From contig NZ_CP012159.1 in assembly GCF_001189295.1 (NCBI RefSeq), positions 5,906,525 to 5,970,524 on the forward strand: a stretch of 64,000 nt of DNA, read 5' to 3'. Below are positions 44,081 to 53,118 of the stretch, in pieces. This stretch comes from Chondromyces crocatus (lineage in GTDB: Bacteria; Myxococcota_A; Polyangia; Polyangiales; Polyangiaceae). The translations under genes and the position numbers were made by a program. Under the pieces are notes generated by a model that was not told the origin of the DNA, made no database searches, and worked only from the letters and a program-made list of their open reading frames with translations. How positions within the stretch are numbered: the first letter of the stretch is position 1; every line of letters starts with the position of its first letter.

Positions 44081-47000
44081 GAGTAGGTGACCTCCCAGTT
44101 GTGTATCGTCGGCGCCGACAGCAGGTCGGAGCTGGGATTCATCGTCATCGTGAGCTCGAGGATGTCCTTGCGTGCATCGGGCAGCTCACCGAGGCGGGTG
44201 TACAGGTTCACCGGGCACTCGGGCGACGGCCCGAGCATCGTGCAGACCTGCGTGTTCACCGGGTTCGCGTGTGCCGTTCCGAGAACGTGACTCGTCGCCG
44301 AGGCGATCCCGGCCGCGGTGTCGGCCGTCTTCGCAGAGAACACCACGCTCGTGTTGCTGGGCGTCGTCGTATCCCAGCGCAGGAAGCCCCACTGCACCTT
44401 GCTCCCCGAGGGGCAGTCGGCCTGGTAGGTCTGGCGGTACACGGTCTCCTCGAAGCTCGCGACGCAGCCACCCGTGAGCCGCGCTTGCACCCGCGCGCCG
44501 AGATCCGATTGCACGGTGCCGCAGGTCGTCGGGCAGAGCCGAGCAAACATCGGGTTCGCCGGGTTGTCGATGTACCACCCGTTCGCCACGCAGCTCGCAG
44601 CGTTGGGAACGCGGGTGAGCGTCGTGTCTGTACCGCCACCGCTCGTGTAGATGATCTCCAGATCGTCGATGGTCACCGTCGGATCGTTGTTGTTCTGCAA
44701 CGCGACCGGCACCTGCACGTCGCAAGGCTGCACGTCGCCGCGGATCGACTTCAACGCGGACTTCAGGCTCGTCTCCAGCGTGCTTCCGGTCGTGTTGAAG
44801 AAGAATCCACGACCACCACCTTGCTGTGCAACCTGCACGACGAAGGCCTCCTGGGCTTCGCCGAAGCCGATCGGATAGGTGCGAACGCCGGAACCGTGAA
44901 AGCCCGTCTGTGCGATCTGCGCCATGGTGGTCCACTCGTTCGGATCGCAGTGCGTCGCGATGCCGTCGGAGATGAAGATGACGATCACCTCTTCCTCAGG
45001 GTGAGCGATTTTGCGCTGCGTCGCCCAGTAAACGGCCCCATCGAGGGCGTTCCGAACCGGGGTGTCGCCGCAGGGGCGTTGATTGGTCAGTGCCTGCAGG
45101 AGCGCCGTCTCATGTGGATCCCCTGCTCCGGATTGCTCGGTGAGCGTGCCGAACAGGCGAGGTTGGGCGCAGCCATTGATTGAACCGAGAGCCGCGCACG
45201 AGCTGGGATTACAGATGGCCGGGTCGTTGTCCGGCCAGAACCTCAACGCCACATTGATTCCGGCGGAGGTCGGATCCTGGAAGAAGCTCCCGAGCGCATT
45301 CCTGAGCGGATCCCAGCGCTGTCCCTTGACGGTGGAGAGGGCCGTGCCATTCGGACAGACGTTGTTCGTCCATTGAGTGGGGTTCGGGCATCCGGACCCC
45401 GTGCAGATCATCGACGTCGATACGTCGACCGCGACGAACATGGTCAGCTTCTTGATGAACGACACGTTCGCGTTGGCGATGCACCCTGGCGACGTACAGG
45501 CGTCGTTCTGGTAGACGCTCCAGTTGTTGCCGCAGAAGCACTCCGGGATCGTGTTGTTCGGATTCACGCGCAACTCCGAGCCGACCGGCAGGGAGTCGCA
45601 GCCCGGGACGGCGATGCACGAGCCAGGCGCCAGATCCTGCGTCAAGGTCAGCGAGCATGCGGGGGTTCCAGTCGGCCCGCTGCACGCTGCGAGGATGGAT
45701 CCGGGATCGCTCGAAGGGATGCTGCCGGTGTTCGGAGGGTAGCTATTGACCTGCAGCGTCCATCCCGCTGGCACCGCGGTGTTGCCACGGTTGCAGACGG
45801 GGACTGTCCCGTCGCAAGGGACGCTGACCGTGAGGTCCACGCCCGAGCAGCTCGGGTTCGTCTGATCGGGCAGGTAGGCGACGCAGCGACCCTTCGGAGG
45901 GCACTGCGTGCCGCTCTCGATCTGGTACTGCCGGACGCACTCGTCATCCCAGTAGCTCGAGCAGCAGTACGCATGCGGCGAGCCTGCGGCGCACATGCTT
46001 CCGAAGCCTGTCGTGCAGTTGTTGGTGAGTCTGTCACCCGAGTAGCAGGGGCTGTGCACACAGGTTCCTGGTGCAGCATCGCAGTCGAGGCCGCAGATGC
46101 TCTGAGCGGCATCGACGCAAGCTTGCGTCCACTTGGGGACGGCACACGTCTTCGGCGAACAGGCTGCGGTCACACGCGTGACGCAGGTGGCGTTCCAGTT
46201 GGACACGCAAACCTGGCTGCTGTTGCAGGTGTACCCGAGCGTCGGGTTGCCGCACGAGTTGCCCGGGGCGCAGCTGCAGGTATGCAGCACGGGATTGCAC
46301 TCGCTGCCAGCGCCGAAAAGCGACACGCACTGCGCGGTGGTGTTGCACGTGTACTCGCAGCACCCTGGCCGCGTTGCGCACACGTTCCCCGCGCAGGTGT
46401 CGCATCCTGCTTTGAGGGGAGGCCCGGCCAGGCAGAGATCGTGACCACACGTTCCTTGATAGGTCGTGAGGCAGCACTCCGGGTGCTGTGCGCAGACCTT
46501 CTGTACGCACGGGCTGCACTCCTCGAAGAGGCCCACCGCAGGGGAGCCCGCGGTGTTTCCGAGGTTGCCTGTACCGCATGGGTGATGAGCGCATGCGAGC
46601 GGGCTCGCTTCCTCGCAGAACTGATCGAACTGGCAATCCTCCGTGGTGGAGCACGGCTCGGTCGTTCCCAGATCGGCGATCGCGGGATCGAGGCCGTTGA
46701 TGTCGCCTGTGAACCACGGGAACGGAGGCAGATTCGAGCCGATCGTGATCCCACCTGGTCCAGGATCCTCCTCGAACACCTGGCAGCTCGGATCGCAGGG
46801 GTTGTCGACGCAGATCCCTGGCATCGACAGACTCTTCGGCCGCGGCAACCCATCGTCTTCGTGGGTCTCCTCCGACGGCTTCGGCGCCCGGATGATGCGC
46901 ATCTCGCCGCCGCCACACGTGCTCCACGTGCCGCCCACGCAGGTCTGCGTGCCGTGCTGGCAGGTGACCACGCCGTTGTGCTCGGCGATCGTGATCGAGC

Positions 47001-47229
47001 AGTCTCGCTCTGCTCCATCGGTGCAGCCGTTGTTGCCGCCCGTCGTGGTCGTGGTGTTCCCGCCGCTCGGCGACGGCGGCCGGAGCGGATCGTCACCGTC
47101 GCTGCACGCGCTGCCGAGAAGGATCCCGCCGACCGAGACCGCTGCCATCAAGAGAGCGCTCCGAAGCCAACCCGGAGCCGTGCCCTCCCGGAGGCGTTTG
47201 CCCGTCCAACTGGTCGAGTGACCGCCCAT
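44062..47229 (-). CDS. Large Cys-rich lipoprotein with VWA domain
   Basis: A 1055-residue envelope protein. The lipobox LLGSAC gives an anchor at about residue 37. The next 480 residues hold dense Cys motifs (CTDGAERDC, CDTCAGNVCATRPGCC, CCSSYWDDECV), probably knitted by disulfides. A VWA domain follows near 610-830 (VAVDVSTSMI, then IFISDGIATHC), with a GGGRGFFFNTTG segment. A beta-rich end includes CPTTCGTVQSDLG. ATG 47229 with a GGAGG site about ten bases away is preferred over a longer frame without a signal peptide. A similar Cys-rich-plus-VWA layout is frequent in Polyangiales surface proteins; adhesion is the likely role. Confidence 0.8.
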   Translation of the reverse strand: MGGHSTSWTGKRLREGTAPGWLRSALLMAAVSVGGILLGSACSDGDDPLRPPSPSGGNTTTTTGGNNGCTDGAERDCSITIAEHNGVVTCQHGTQTCVGGTWSTCGGGEMRIIRAPKPSEETHEDDGLPRPKSLSMPGICVDNPCDPSCQVFEEDPGPGGITIGSNLPPFPWFTGDINGLDPAIADLGTTEPCSTTEDCQFDQFCEEASPLACAHHPCGTGNLGNTAGSPAVGLFEECSPCVQKVCAQHPECCLTTYQGTCGHDLCLAGPPLKAGCDTCAGNVCATRPGCCEYTCNTTAQCVSLFGAGSECNPVLHTCSCAPGNSCGNPTLGYTCNSSQVCVSNWNATCVTRVTAACSPKTCAVPKWTQACVDAAQSICGLDCDAAPGTCVHSPCYSGDRLTNNCTTGFGSMCAAGSPHAYCCSSYWDDECVRQYQIESGTQCPPKGRCVAYLPDQTNPSCSGVDLTVSVPCDGTVPVCNRGNTAVPAGWTLQVNSYPPNTGSIPSSDPGSILAACSGPTGTPACSLTLTQDLAPGSCIAVPGCDSLPVGSELRVNPNNTIPECFCGNNWSVYQNDACTSPGCIANANVSFIKKLTMFVAVDVSTSMICTGSGCPNPTQWTNNVCPNGTALSTVKGQRWDPLRNALGSFFQDPTSAGINVALRFWPDNDPAICNPSSCAALGSINGCAQPRLFGTLTEQSGAGDPHETALLQALTNQRPCGDTPVRNALDGAVYWATQRKIAHPEEEVIVIFISDGIATHCDPNEWTTMAQIAQTGFHGSGVRTYPIGFGEAQEAFVVQVAQQGGGRGFFFNTTGSTLETSLKSALKSIRGDVQPCDVQVPVALQNNNDPTVTIDDLEIIYTSGGGTDTTLTRVPNAASCVANGWYIDNPANPMFARLCPTTCGTVQSDLGARVQARLTGGCVASFEETVYRQTYQADCPSGSKVQWGFLRWDTTTPSNTSVVFSAKTADTAAGIASATSHVLGTAHANPVNTQVCTMLGPSPECPVNLYTRLGELPDARKDILELTMTMNPSSDLLSAPTIHNWEVTYSCPYSE

Positions 47230-47503
47230 TTGCTTTCTGTCCTCCAGTAAGGCTGCCGCGAAAAGTGTACCGTTCCGCTGAATGCAAAGTCCAGGCCTCA
47301 GGGTTGAGCCGTCGGCCGCCGCAGCCACATCCTGACTCATGCTGCGGGGACCAGCTCCTTCGCGGTGTGTTGGCGACCCAAGCGTGTCGGGGTCAGCAGG
47401 AAGTTTCGCGCTCTGCAACGGTTGCGTACTCGTCATCACGCACGAAGAGGTACGACCCGTGCGCACCCACGCCCCGTGCTTGCCGTGCCAGGAGCGGCGG
47501 TCG

Positions 47504-49933
47504 TCAACGGCCGAAGCGTCCGGCCGTCGCTGCGTGCAGCAAGAGCAGCGCGAGCGCCACTCCGAACGTCACGATGTGGATCGGGAGCCCGACGCGCAGC
47601 GCACGCGACAGCCAGCGCTGCGCCGGGAGGGCGCGGAGCTCCACGACGATCCGGATCAGTGTCGACAGCCCTGCGAGCCGCTCTGCGCCACGCCCTTCGA
47701 GCAAGGTGTCGATGCGTCCGCGGACCGCCTGCTCTTCTGACCTCAAGTTTCGTCCCGAGACCAGCAGCGAGAGCGATCCGAGCGGGCTCCTCGCATACGG
47801 GAGCAGCACCTTCTCCGCGATCTTCTTGACCAGCTCACTCTTGCCGCTCAGCTCTCGGTACAGGCGGTCGAGCAACACGTTCCGCGCACCGGTGAGATCC
47901 TCGGGGAGCGCTGCCGTCCGCTCGATGCGCGCGAGCCGCTTCGGGAGCACACGGTAAACGATGGCGGTGTATCCCCCAGCGAGGGCGCTGATCCAGAAGA
48001 CCAGGTGCAGCGCCGCCCCGAGCGTCGGTCGACCTGCGCGCGGAAAGGGCGCGTGTGCGATCACGAGTCCCGCGGTGAGCAATCCCAGGCACAGGTGCAT
48101 GGCGAGCTGCGGCTTCACGCGGCTCTTCACCGCGGTCTTCGCGCCGCCCTCCTCATTACGCTCCCCGCGCCCTTCTCGTGCGGGACCCTTCCGGAAGAAC
48201 CGGACGCCGCGCTTGGGGACCGCGTAGAGCAGCAGCAGCACGAAGCCCAGCGCCGCGAGCACGCCCGCGCCCCACCCGAAACCCGTCGCGGGTCGCCACA
48301 CGCCCCGCCCGTGCATCTCCACGCCGGCGAACCCCATCCCGGCCGCGATCAGGGCGCTCCCTCCGAGCACCGCGCCGAACGATGGTCCTCTCGTCGGAGC
48401 ATGCGTTCCTCGTCTCTCTGCCGTTGCGGGGCGCGGATCGCCGAGCAGCGAGCGCACCTCCGCGATCTCCTCCGCCGGGTTCACCCGCGCGATCGCGCCG
48501 ACGGGGCACGACTGCACGCAGGCTGGCCCCGCTTCGCTGCGGCACAGATCGCACTTCACGGCGACCTCGGCGCTCCGTCCCATCGACGCGATGGCTCCTG
48601 GCTCTCCGGTGAGTTCCGTCGACGCGGCTGGTCTCGTCGACCCGGCCTGGGCACCCACTTTCGAGTCGCGTGGCGCCATCTGGATGTTGTCCCAGGGGCA
48701 CGCTTTCGCGCACGCCCCGCAGCCCGTGCAGAGCGCCTCCCGGATGAACACCTCTCCTGCGGGATCCTTACCGATTGCCCCCGTGGGACACTCGAGCATG
48801 CAGGCCGGGTTCTCGCAGTGCTGGCACGAGTTCGGGAGCAACAGGCTCCTCGGCGCTGCGACCACGCTCGCTCGATCCGTCGCCTCCGCCTCACCCTGGG
48901 CCGCGATCTTGTCCCCGCGCCGGATCAGCCGCGCGACCCCCTGGTGCGTCTCCGCGCACGCCCACGCGCAGTGCCCGCACCGCACGCACGAATCCAGATC
49001 GATCACGAGCAGCGAGCGCGCCACCTGGAGGCGATAGAGGTCCCGGAACAAGTGCGCCGTGTGGTGCTGCGCGAGCCCCGCGACCACCGCGTGCTGCGCC
49101 GCGTGCTGCGCCCGCGCTCGTGCTCGCAGCAGGTCCAGGAGTTCGGGCCGACGCCGCTCCAGCGCCCGGAACGCCCGCGCGGGGACCACGAGCAATGTCG
49201 ACGCGCCGCTCGCCACGGCGCCCGTCTCCCGGGGCGTATCCGCCGAGAGTTCCTCATGACCGAAGAAGTCACCCCGCGTGAGGTATGCCCGGACGTGGAG
49301 CCGCTCGTCCTCCTCGGTCTGGAGCTGGATCATGCCGTCCGCGACCAGGAACAGCGCGTCCGCGGGATCCCCCTCCCGATACACGGGCTGGCCTCGACCC
49401 ATCGTTCGGTACGTCACCGCGTCGAGCAGCGCGTCGACGTCCTCCATCCCCAGATCCCGCGTGAACGACAGCGTGTTCAGCAGATCCCGCGTCGCGCTCC
49501 TGCGCAGCCCCCGTTCCATCTTTTCGGCGAACTCCGCCTTCCCGGAGCGCGCCGCCGCCCGTCGAAAGATCGTCACCGGGATCTCCGCCGCAGCGCCGGC
49601 TTCCACCGCGATCGCCGTCGCTCGCCGCGCCGACCCCACCGTGGCCTCCTCGCCGAACGCGCTGCCCGCGCCCGCCACCCGTAGCTCCGACTCCAGCTCG
49701 TCCCCGCGACGCAGTGCGCGCAAGCTCACCCGCCCCGAGGCGACGACGAAGAACGACTCGCCGCCGTCTCCGGCGCGGTAGAGCACCTCCCCAGCCGTGA
49801 CCGACCGCAGCCGCCCCGCCTCCGCGATCTCGCGCAGCGCCCTACCATCCAGACCCCGCAGCACCGGCGCGTCCAGCACCGAAGGCGGCCAGGCCGCAGG
49901 GCTCCCCGGGACCGGCTCCGTGCTCGCAGCCAT
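47504..49933 (-). CDS. Dual cNMP-binding / four [4Fe-4S] / membrane protein
   Basis: An 809-residue fusion, third gene of a coupled operon. Two Crp-type cyclic-nucleotide-binding beta-rolls (about 20-135 and 150-275; SFFVVASGRVSLR, ALFLVADGMIQLQ) precede a HybA/DmsB-like ferredoxin domain. That domain has Cys sets CVRCGHCAWACAE, CQHCENPACMLECP, CTGCGACAKACP and CDLCRSEAGPACVQSCP (four clusters). The last 300 residues have about five membrane helices with His residues (AMHLCLGLL, AALHLVFWISA, IHIVTFGVALALLLLH) that could hold haem b. No helix-turn-helix DNA-binding domain follows the cNMP rolls. Likely an electron carrier between membrane and soluble pools, gated by a ligand. Confidence 0.85.
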   Translation of the reverse strand: MAASTEPVPGSPAAWPPSVLDAPVLRGLDGRALREIAEAGRLRSVTAGEVLYRAGDGGESFFVVASGRVSLRALRRGDELESELRVAGAGSAFGEEATVGSARRATAIAVEAGAAAEIPVTIFRRAAARSGKAEFAEKMERGLRRSATRDLLNTLSFTRDLGMEDVDALLDAVTYRTMGRGQPVYREGDPADALFLVADGMIQLQTEEDERLHVRAYLTRGDFFGHEELSADTPRETGAVASGASTLLVVPARAFRALERRRPELLDLLRARARAQHAAQHAVVAGLAQHHTAHLFRDLYRLQVARSLLVIDLDSCVRCGHCAWACAETHQGVARLIRRGDKIAAQGEAEATDRASVVAAPRSLLLPNSCQHCENPACMLECPTGAIGKDPAGEVFIREALCTGCGACAKACPWDNIQMAPRDSKVGAQAGSTRPAASTELTGEPGAIASMGRSAEVAVKCDLCRSEAGPACVQSCPVGAIARVNPAEEIAEVRSLLGDPRPATAERRGTHAPTRGPSFGAVLGGSALIAAGMGFAGVEMHGRGVWRPATGFGWGAGVLAALGFVLLLLYAVPKRGVRFFRKGPAREGRGERNEEGGAKTAVKSRVKPQLAMHLCLGLLTAGLVIAHAPFPRAGRPTLGAALHLVFWISALAGGYTAIVYRVLPKRLARIERTAALPEDLTGARNVLLDRLYRELSGKSELVKKIAEKVLLPYARSPLGSLSLLVSGRNLRSEEQAVRGRIDTLLEGRGAERLAGLSTLIRIVVELRALPAQRWLSRALRVGLPIHIVTFGVALALLLLHAATAGRFGR

Positions 49934-52900
49934 CAGCGGATCTCCGCCTCGGCCCGCTCCAGCTCCACGATCTCCAGCCGAGAGAGCATCTCATGGGTCA
50001 CCAGCGGCCCGCTCGGCCGGAGCCCTCGCTGCGCTTGCACCTGCTCGTAGTCCGCGAACCCCCGGATCAAGAACGGCGGGAAGGCGCGGAACAGCAAGCG
50101 GGCCTCGACCTTGAATGGCCCTCGTCGACCGCTGGTCGGTAGCTCGTACGTGTACTGGATCGGGACCCCGGGAGGTGCCGAGCGCGTGTCGATGATCGCG
50201 TCGGGCGCCTTCGGCTCGCCGCGTCGCGCGTCGAGCGCCCCCACGGGAAAGAACGTCTCGAAGAGGGCGTTCATCCCCGTCAGGTTCGATCGGCAGGCGC
50301 CGGTGTCCAGATCGTAATCTCCGTCCTCGTAACGATCCGCGCGCAGCGACCCCTGGCCCGGCCCGGGCTGACACGACCCGTCGGCCGCGATCTCCCCGAT
50401 GCAGCGCACGCAGCGCAGGAACCCGTTCTGGAAGTTGATCAGCCCGCGTCCCCGGAACGACGTCCCCCCTTCGATCGTCGGCGGACGCCACTCGGGGTGG
50501 TCGGGCCCATCGCGCACGTCGGCCCCGAACAACCCCGCCGGGCGGCCTTGCGCATCCAGCCGATCCGGACGCGTTCCCACCCGCACGAACACCTTGTCGC
50601 GCAGATCCTCGTCGGCCCGGTCGACCCGCCCCACCTCGTACACCACCCGACCGCCACCATCACGTACCACGAGGTGAACCCAGATCTCGCGCTCCTGGCT
50701 GAACCCGGCGGGCACGCGGTGCCCGGCGCCCACGTTCTCGATGATGACCGGCACCGTGAGGCGTCCCCGCTCCTCCCGCCCCGCAGCCAGCTCGAGGCGG
50801 AACGTGTGGCGCAGCAGCAGATCGCGCCGGTTCCGCACCCCCACCGGCAAGCCATGGACGTCCACGCCCTCCTCTCCGAGCAGCGCGCCCACGAAATCAT
50901 CACCGAGCGGCACGTCGACGCCGGTGAAGTAGTGGTTCGTCACTTCCTTCAGGGTCGACGACGCATCCGCCACCCGCCCGCGCGCCCACGTCCCTGGCGC
51001 CCGCGCCTCGAACCGCGTGCCTGGCGGACACCCCTCACGCGCTGCATCGGAGGCCGAAGACCCACTGGCGTCGGGCACGCACACCCCAGGGAACGTGCTC
51101 ATGTGGCACCCCTGGCAGCTCGCCGGCTCCCGCCCTGCGCGGGCCTCCTGTTTCGACCACGCCACCCACTCGGAGTAGGCGTTGCGCAGCCGCTTGAAGT
51201 GCTCTCCGCGTGGCGCATGCACCGTGTCGCTCCCGAACAGGCGCACGTCGTGGCACGACCCACAGAACTCGCTCGACTGGAGGTATGCCTTCACGCTCGC
51301 CGGAGGGCGCCGGTGAACGATCGGATCGTCGGAATCGAACCTCTCTCGTACCCCGTCGGGCTCCGTGCCCGTGCTGCGCGCGCCGGGTGGCAGGAGCAAC
51401 GTATCGGGACGCATCTGGTAGCCGCTGTTCGCGATGCCGAACACACCGCGCGTGTCCTCGGGCCGGCTCGCGAACACCGCGCCGGTCACGAACGAGCGCC
51501 ACGTCGGGTTGCCCTCGTAGCCGCCGCTCCCGCGCGGGCCGACGGGTCCGTGCACCTGGTGGCAGAACCCGCACGAGATCCCCTCCAGCCCTTGTGGTCC
51601 GAGCAGATCGCGCACCGGCAGCCGAGAGCGCGGGTCTCCGCCGGCGCGCCCGTCCCACGCCGGCATCGCCCCCTCCAGAAGCTCGCCAGGGCTGTGGCAG
51701 TTCACGCACCAGTGCTCACCGCCGGTCCCGGCCTTCACCACGCCGCTCTGCCGATCACGGCAGGCCCGCTCCGGATCGGCTCGCCTCAGGAACCCTGGCC
51801 CGTTCGGGCAGTCCGCGTCGCGTCCGTTCTGCTCCTCGATCAGGATCTCCAGCGCGTTGAAGAGAGGGCTCTTCACCGCGTGCGCCATCACCGAGCGCCG
51901 CCATTCCGCGGCCTGTCGGCTGTGGCAAGCCGCGCAGTCCTGCGCCAGCGTCTCCTGAGGACCCAGTGCGCGCACCGCGAGCAGCGCCGACGTCGATCCG
52001 CTCGCTTGCGGCGCCTCTCCCCGTGCGAGCCAGACCGCCGTCGCCGCCACCACCGCGCCCACCAGAAGGGGCCCGACGCGCCACAGCCTGTCCTGCCAGC
52101 GCGTCTCTCGCGTCATCTCCGCGGCTGTTCCTGGAGACGCGTGTCCTGCGCGCTCCCCGGCTCCTGCACGCTCCCCGGCCCGTCCTTCAGCCCCCCGCGC
52201 GCACCGCGGCCTGGCGAGCTCCGCATGCTCGCCGCCGGCGCCACGCTTTCCTGCGGGTCGCGACGCTTCGTGTGTCGTGCGACGCGCGCTCGCGTCGACA
52301 CCCTCGTCTTCGCTCCGGAGGAAGCCGCGGAACATCTCCACGATCTCCTGCGCCTTCGACGGTCGCCTCGCGGGATCCGGGTCCAGGAGCCGAAGCACCC
52401 GGCTCTGCAAGCCAGGGGGCAGCGAGGTGGCCACCGCCTCGGCGAACGGCGGCGGCTCGCGCTGCGCAGCCTCGACCATCGCGTGCCTCAGCCCGGCGCC
52501 CGAGAACGGGTGCTCCCCCGAGAGCAGCCGGTACAGGATCAACCCCAGCGCGTAGCGGTTCGCCGCGCCATCCCAGATCGCTCCGTCCGCCTGCGCAGGC
52601 GGTGTCCACAGGGGCGACACCTCGCGCGAACCTCGCGTCCCCGCCGTGCCTCCACCGTCGGCGCCCACCAGCGCCTCGACCAGCGCCGTCGCGTGCAGCG
52701 ACGCCGACCGCTCGCCCTCCTCCAGCCACACCGCCTGCGGCGTGAGCGGGCCGGGGAACAGGCTCGCCTTCTCGCAGGCCGAGAGTGAGAGCGCGAGATC
52801 CAGCGCCAGCGCGACCGCCTCTTCCCAGGGCCACGGGCCCTTTCGGTCGTGGAGCCGCGAGGCCAGCGTGACCGGCCTCGTCGCGCGGCACAGCCAGACC

Positions 52901-53118
52901 CCCTCTGCATCGATCCCCCCGTCGACGAAGCCTCCGACCCCAGCGCGTCCCAGTGCGAGCAGTCGCCGACCGAGCGCCTCATCGTCCGGTGGCAACCGCC
53001 ACAGCTCTTCGTCACCCGAGCGCCAGCAGGTCGCTCGACCGAGGTCGGGGAGCGCCTCGTCCACCGCGTGCCCTGCCTCGCCGGGCGTACGCCGAAGAAG
53101 GGCGCCCTCGCGGTTCAC
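49933..53118 (-). CDS. Pseudokinase-TM-pentaheme cytochrome c fusion
   Basis: A 1061-residue protein with no stop between two parts. Residues 25-268 have the C-lobe layout of a Hanks kinase (NRYALGLILYRLLSGEHPFSG, LLDPDPARRPSKAQEI). However, catalytic HRD is replaced by FPGPLTPQAV (121-130), DFG is absent and no VAIK Lys is visible, so it is a pseudokinase. A linker (270-335) and membrane helix (347-365) follow. Then five CxxCH haem sites appear (395, 471, 516, 619, 668), and a beta-rich domain (GAGHRVPAGFSQ, NHYFTGVDVP) ends the protein. The GTG start overlaps the upstream kinase stop (GTGA). The stop overlaps the next ATG by one base. An internal ATG before residue 336 is a weaker alternative. 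Confidence 0.85.
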   Translation of the reverse strand: MNREGALLRRTPGEAGHAVDEALPDLGRATCWRSGDEELWRLPPDDEALGRRLLALGRAGVGGFVDGGIDAEGVWLCRATRPVTLASRLHDRKGPWPWEEAVALALDLALSLSACEKASLFPGPLTPQAVWLEEGERSASLHATALVEALVGADGGGTAGTRGSREVSPLWTPPAQADGAIWDGAANRYALGLILYRLLSGEHPFSGAGLRHAMVEAAQREPPPFAEAVATSLPPGLQSRVLRLLDPDPARRPSKAQEIVEMFRGFLRSEDEGVDASARRTTHEASRPAGKRGAGGEHAELARPRCARGAEGRAGERAGAGERAGHASPGTAAEMTRETRWQDRLWRVGPLLVGAVVAATAVWLARGEAPQASGSTSALLAVRALGPQETLAQDCAACHSRQAAEWRRSVMAHAVKSPLFNALEILIEEQNGRDADCPNGPGFLRRADPERACRDRQSGVVKAGTGGEHWCVNCHSPGELLEGAMPAWDGRAGGDPRSRLPVRDLLGPQGLEGISCGFCHQVHGPVGPRGSGGYEGNPTWRSFVTGAVFASRPEDTRGVFGIANSGYQMRPDTLLLPPGARSTGTEPDGVRERFDSDDPIVHRRPPASVKAYLQSSEFCGSCHDVRLFGSDTVHAPRGEHFKRLRNAYSEWVAWSKQEARAGREPASCQGCHMSTFPGVCVPDASGSSASDAAREGCPPGTRFEARAPGTWARGRVADASSTLKEVTNHYFTGVDVPLGDDFVGALLGEEGVDVHGLPVGVRNRRDLLLRHTFRLELAAGREERGRLTVPVIIENVGAGHRVPAGFSQEREIWVHLVVRDGGGRVVYEVGRVDRADEDLRDKVFVRVGTRPDRLDAQGRPAGLFGADVRDGPDHPEWRPPTIEGGTSFRGRGLINFQNGFLRCVRCIGEIAADGSCQPGPGQGSLRADRYEDGDYDLDTGACRSNLTGMNALFETFFPVGALDARRGEPKAPDAIIDTRSAPPGVPIQYTYELPTSGRRGPFKVEARLLFRAFPPFLIRGFADYEQVQAQRGLRPSGPLVTHEMLSRLEIVELERAEAEIR

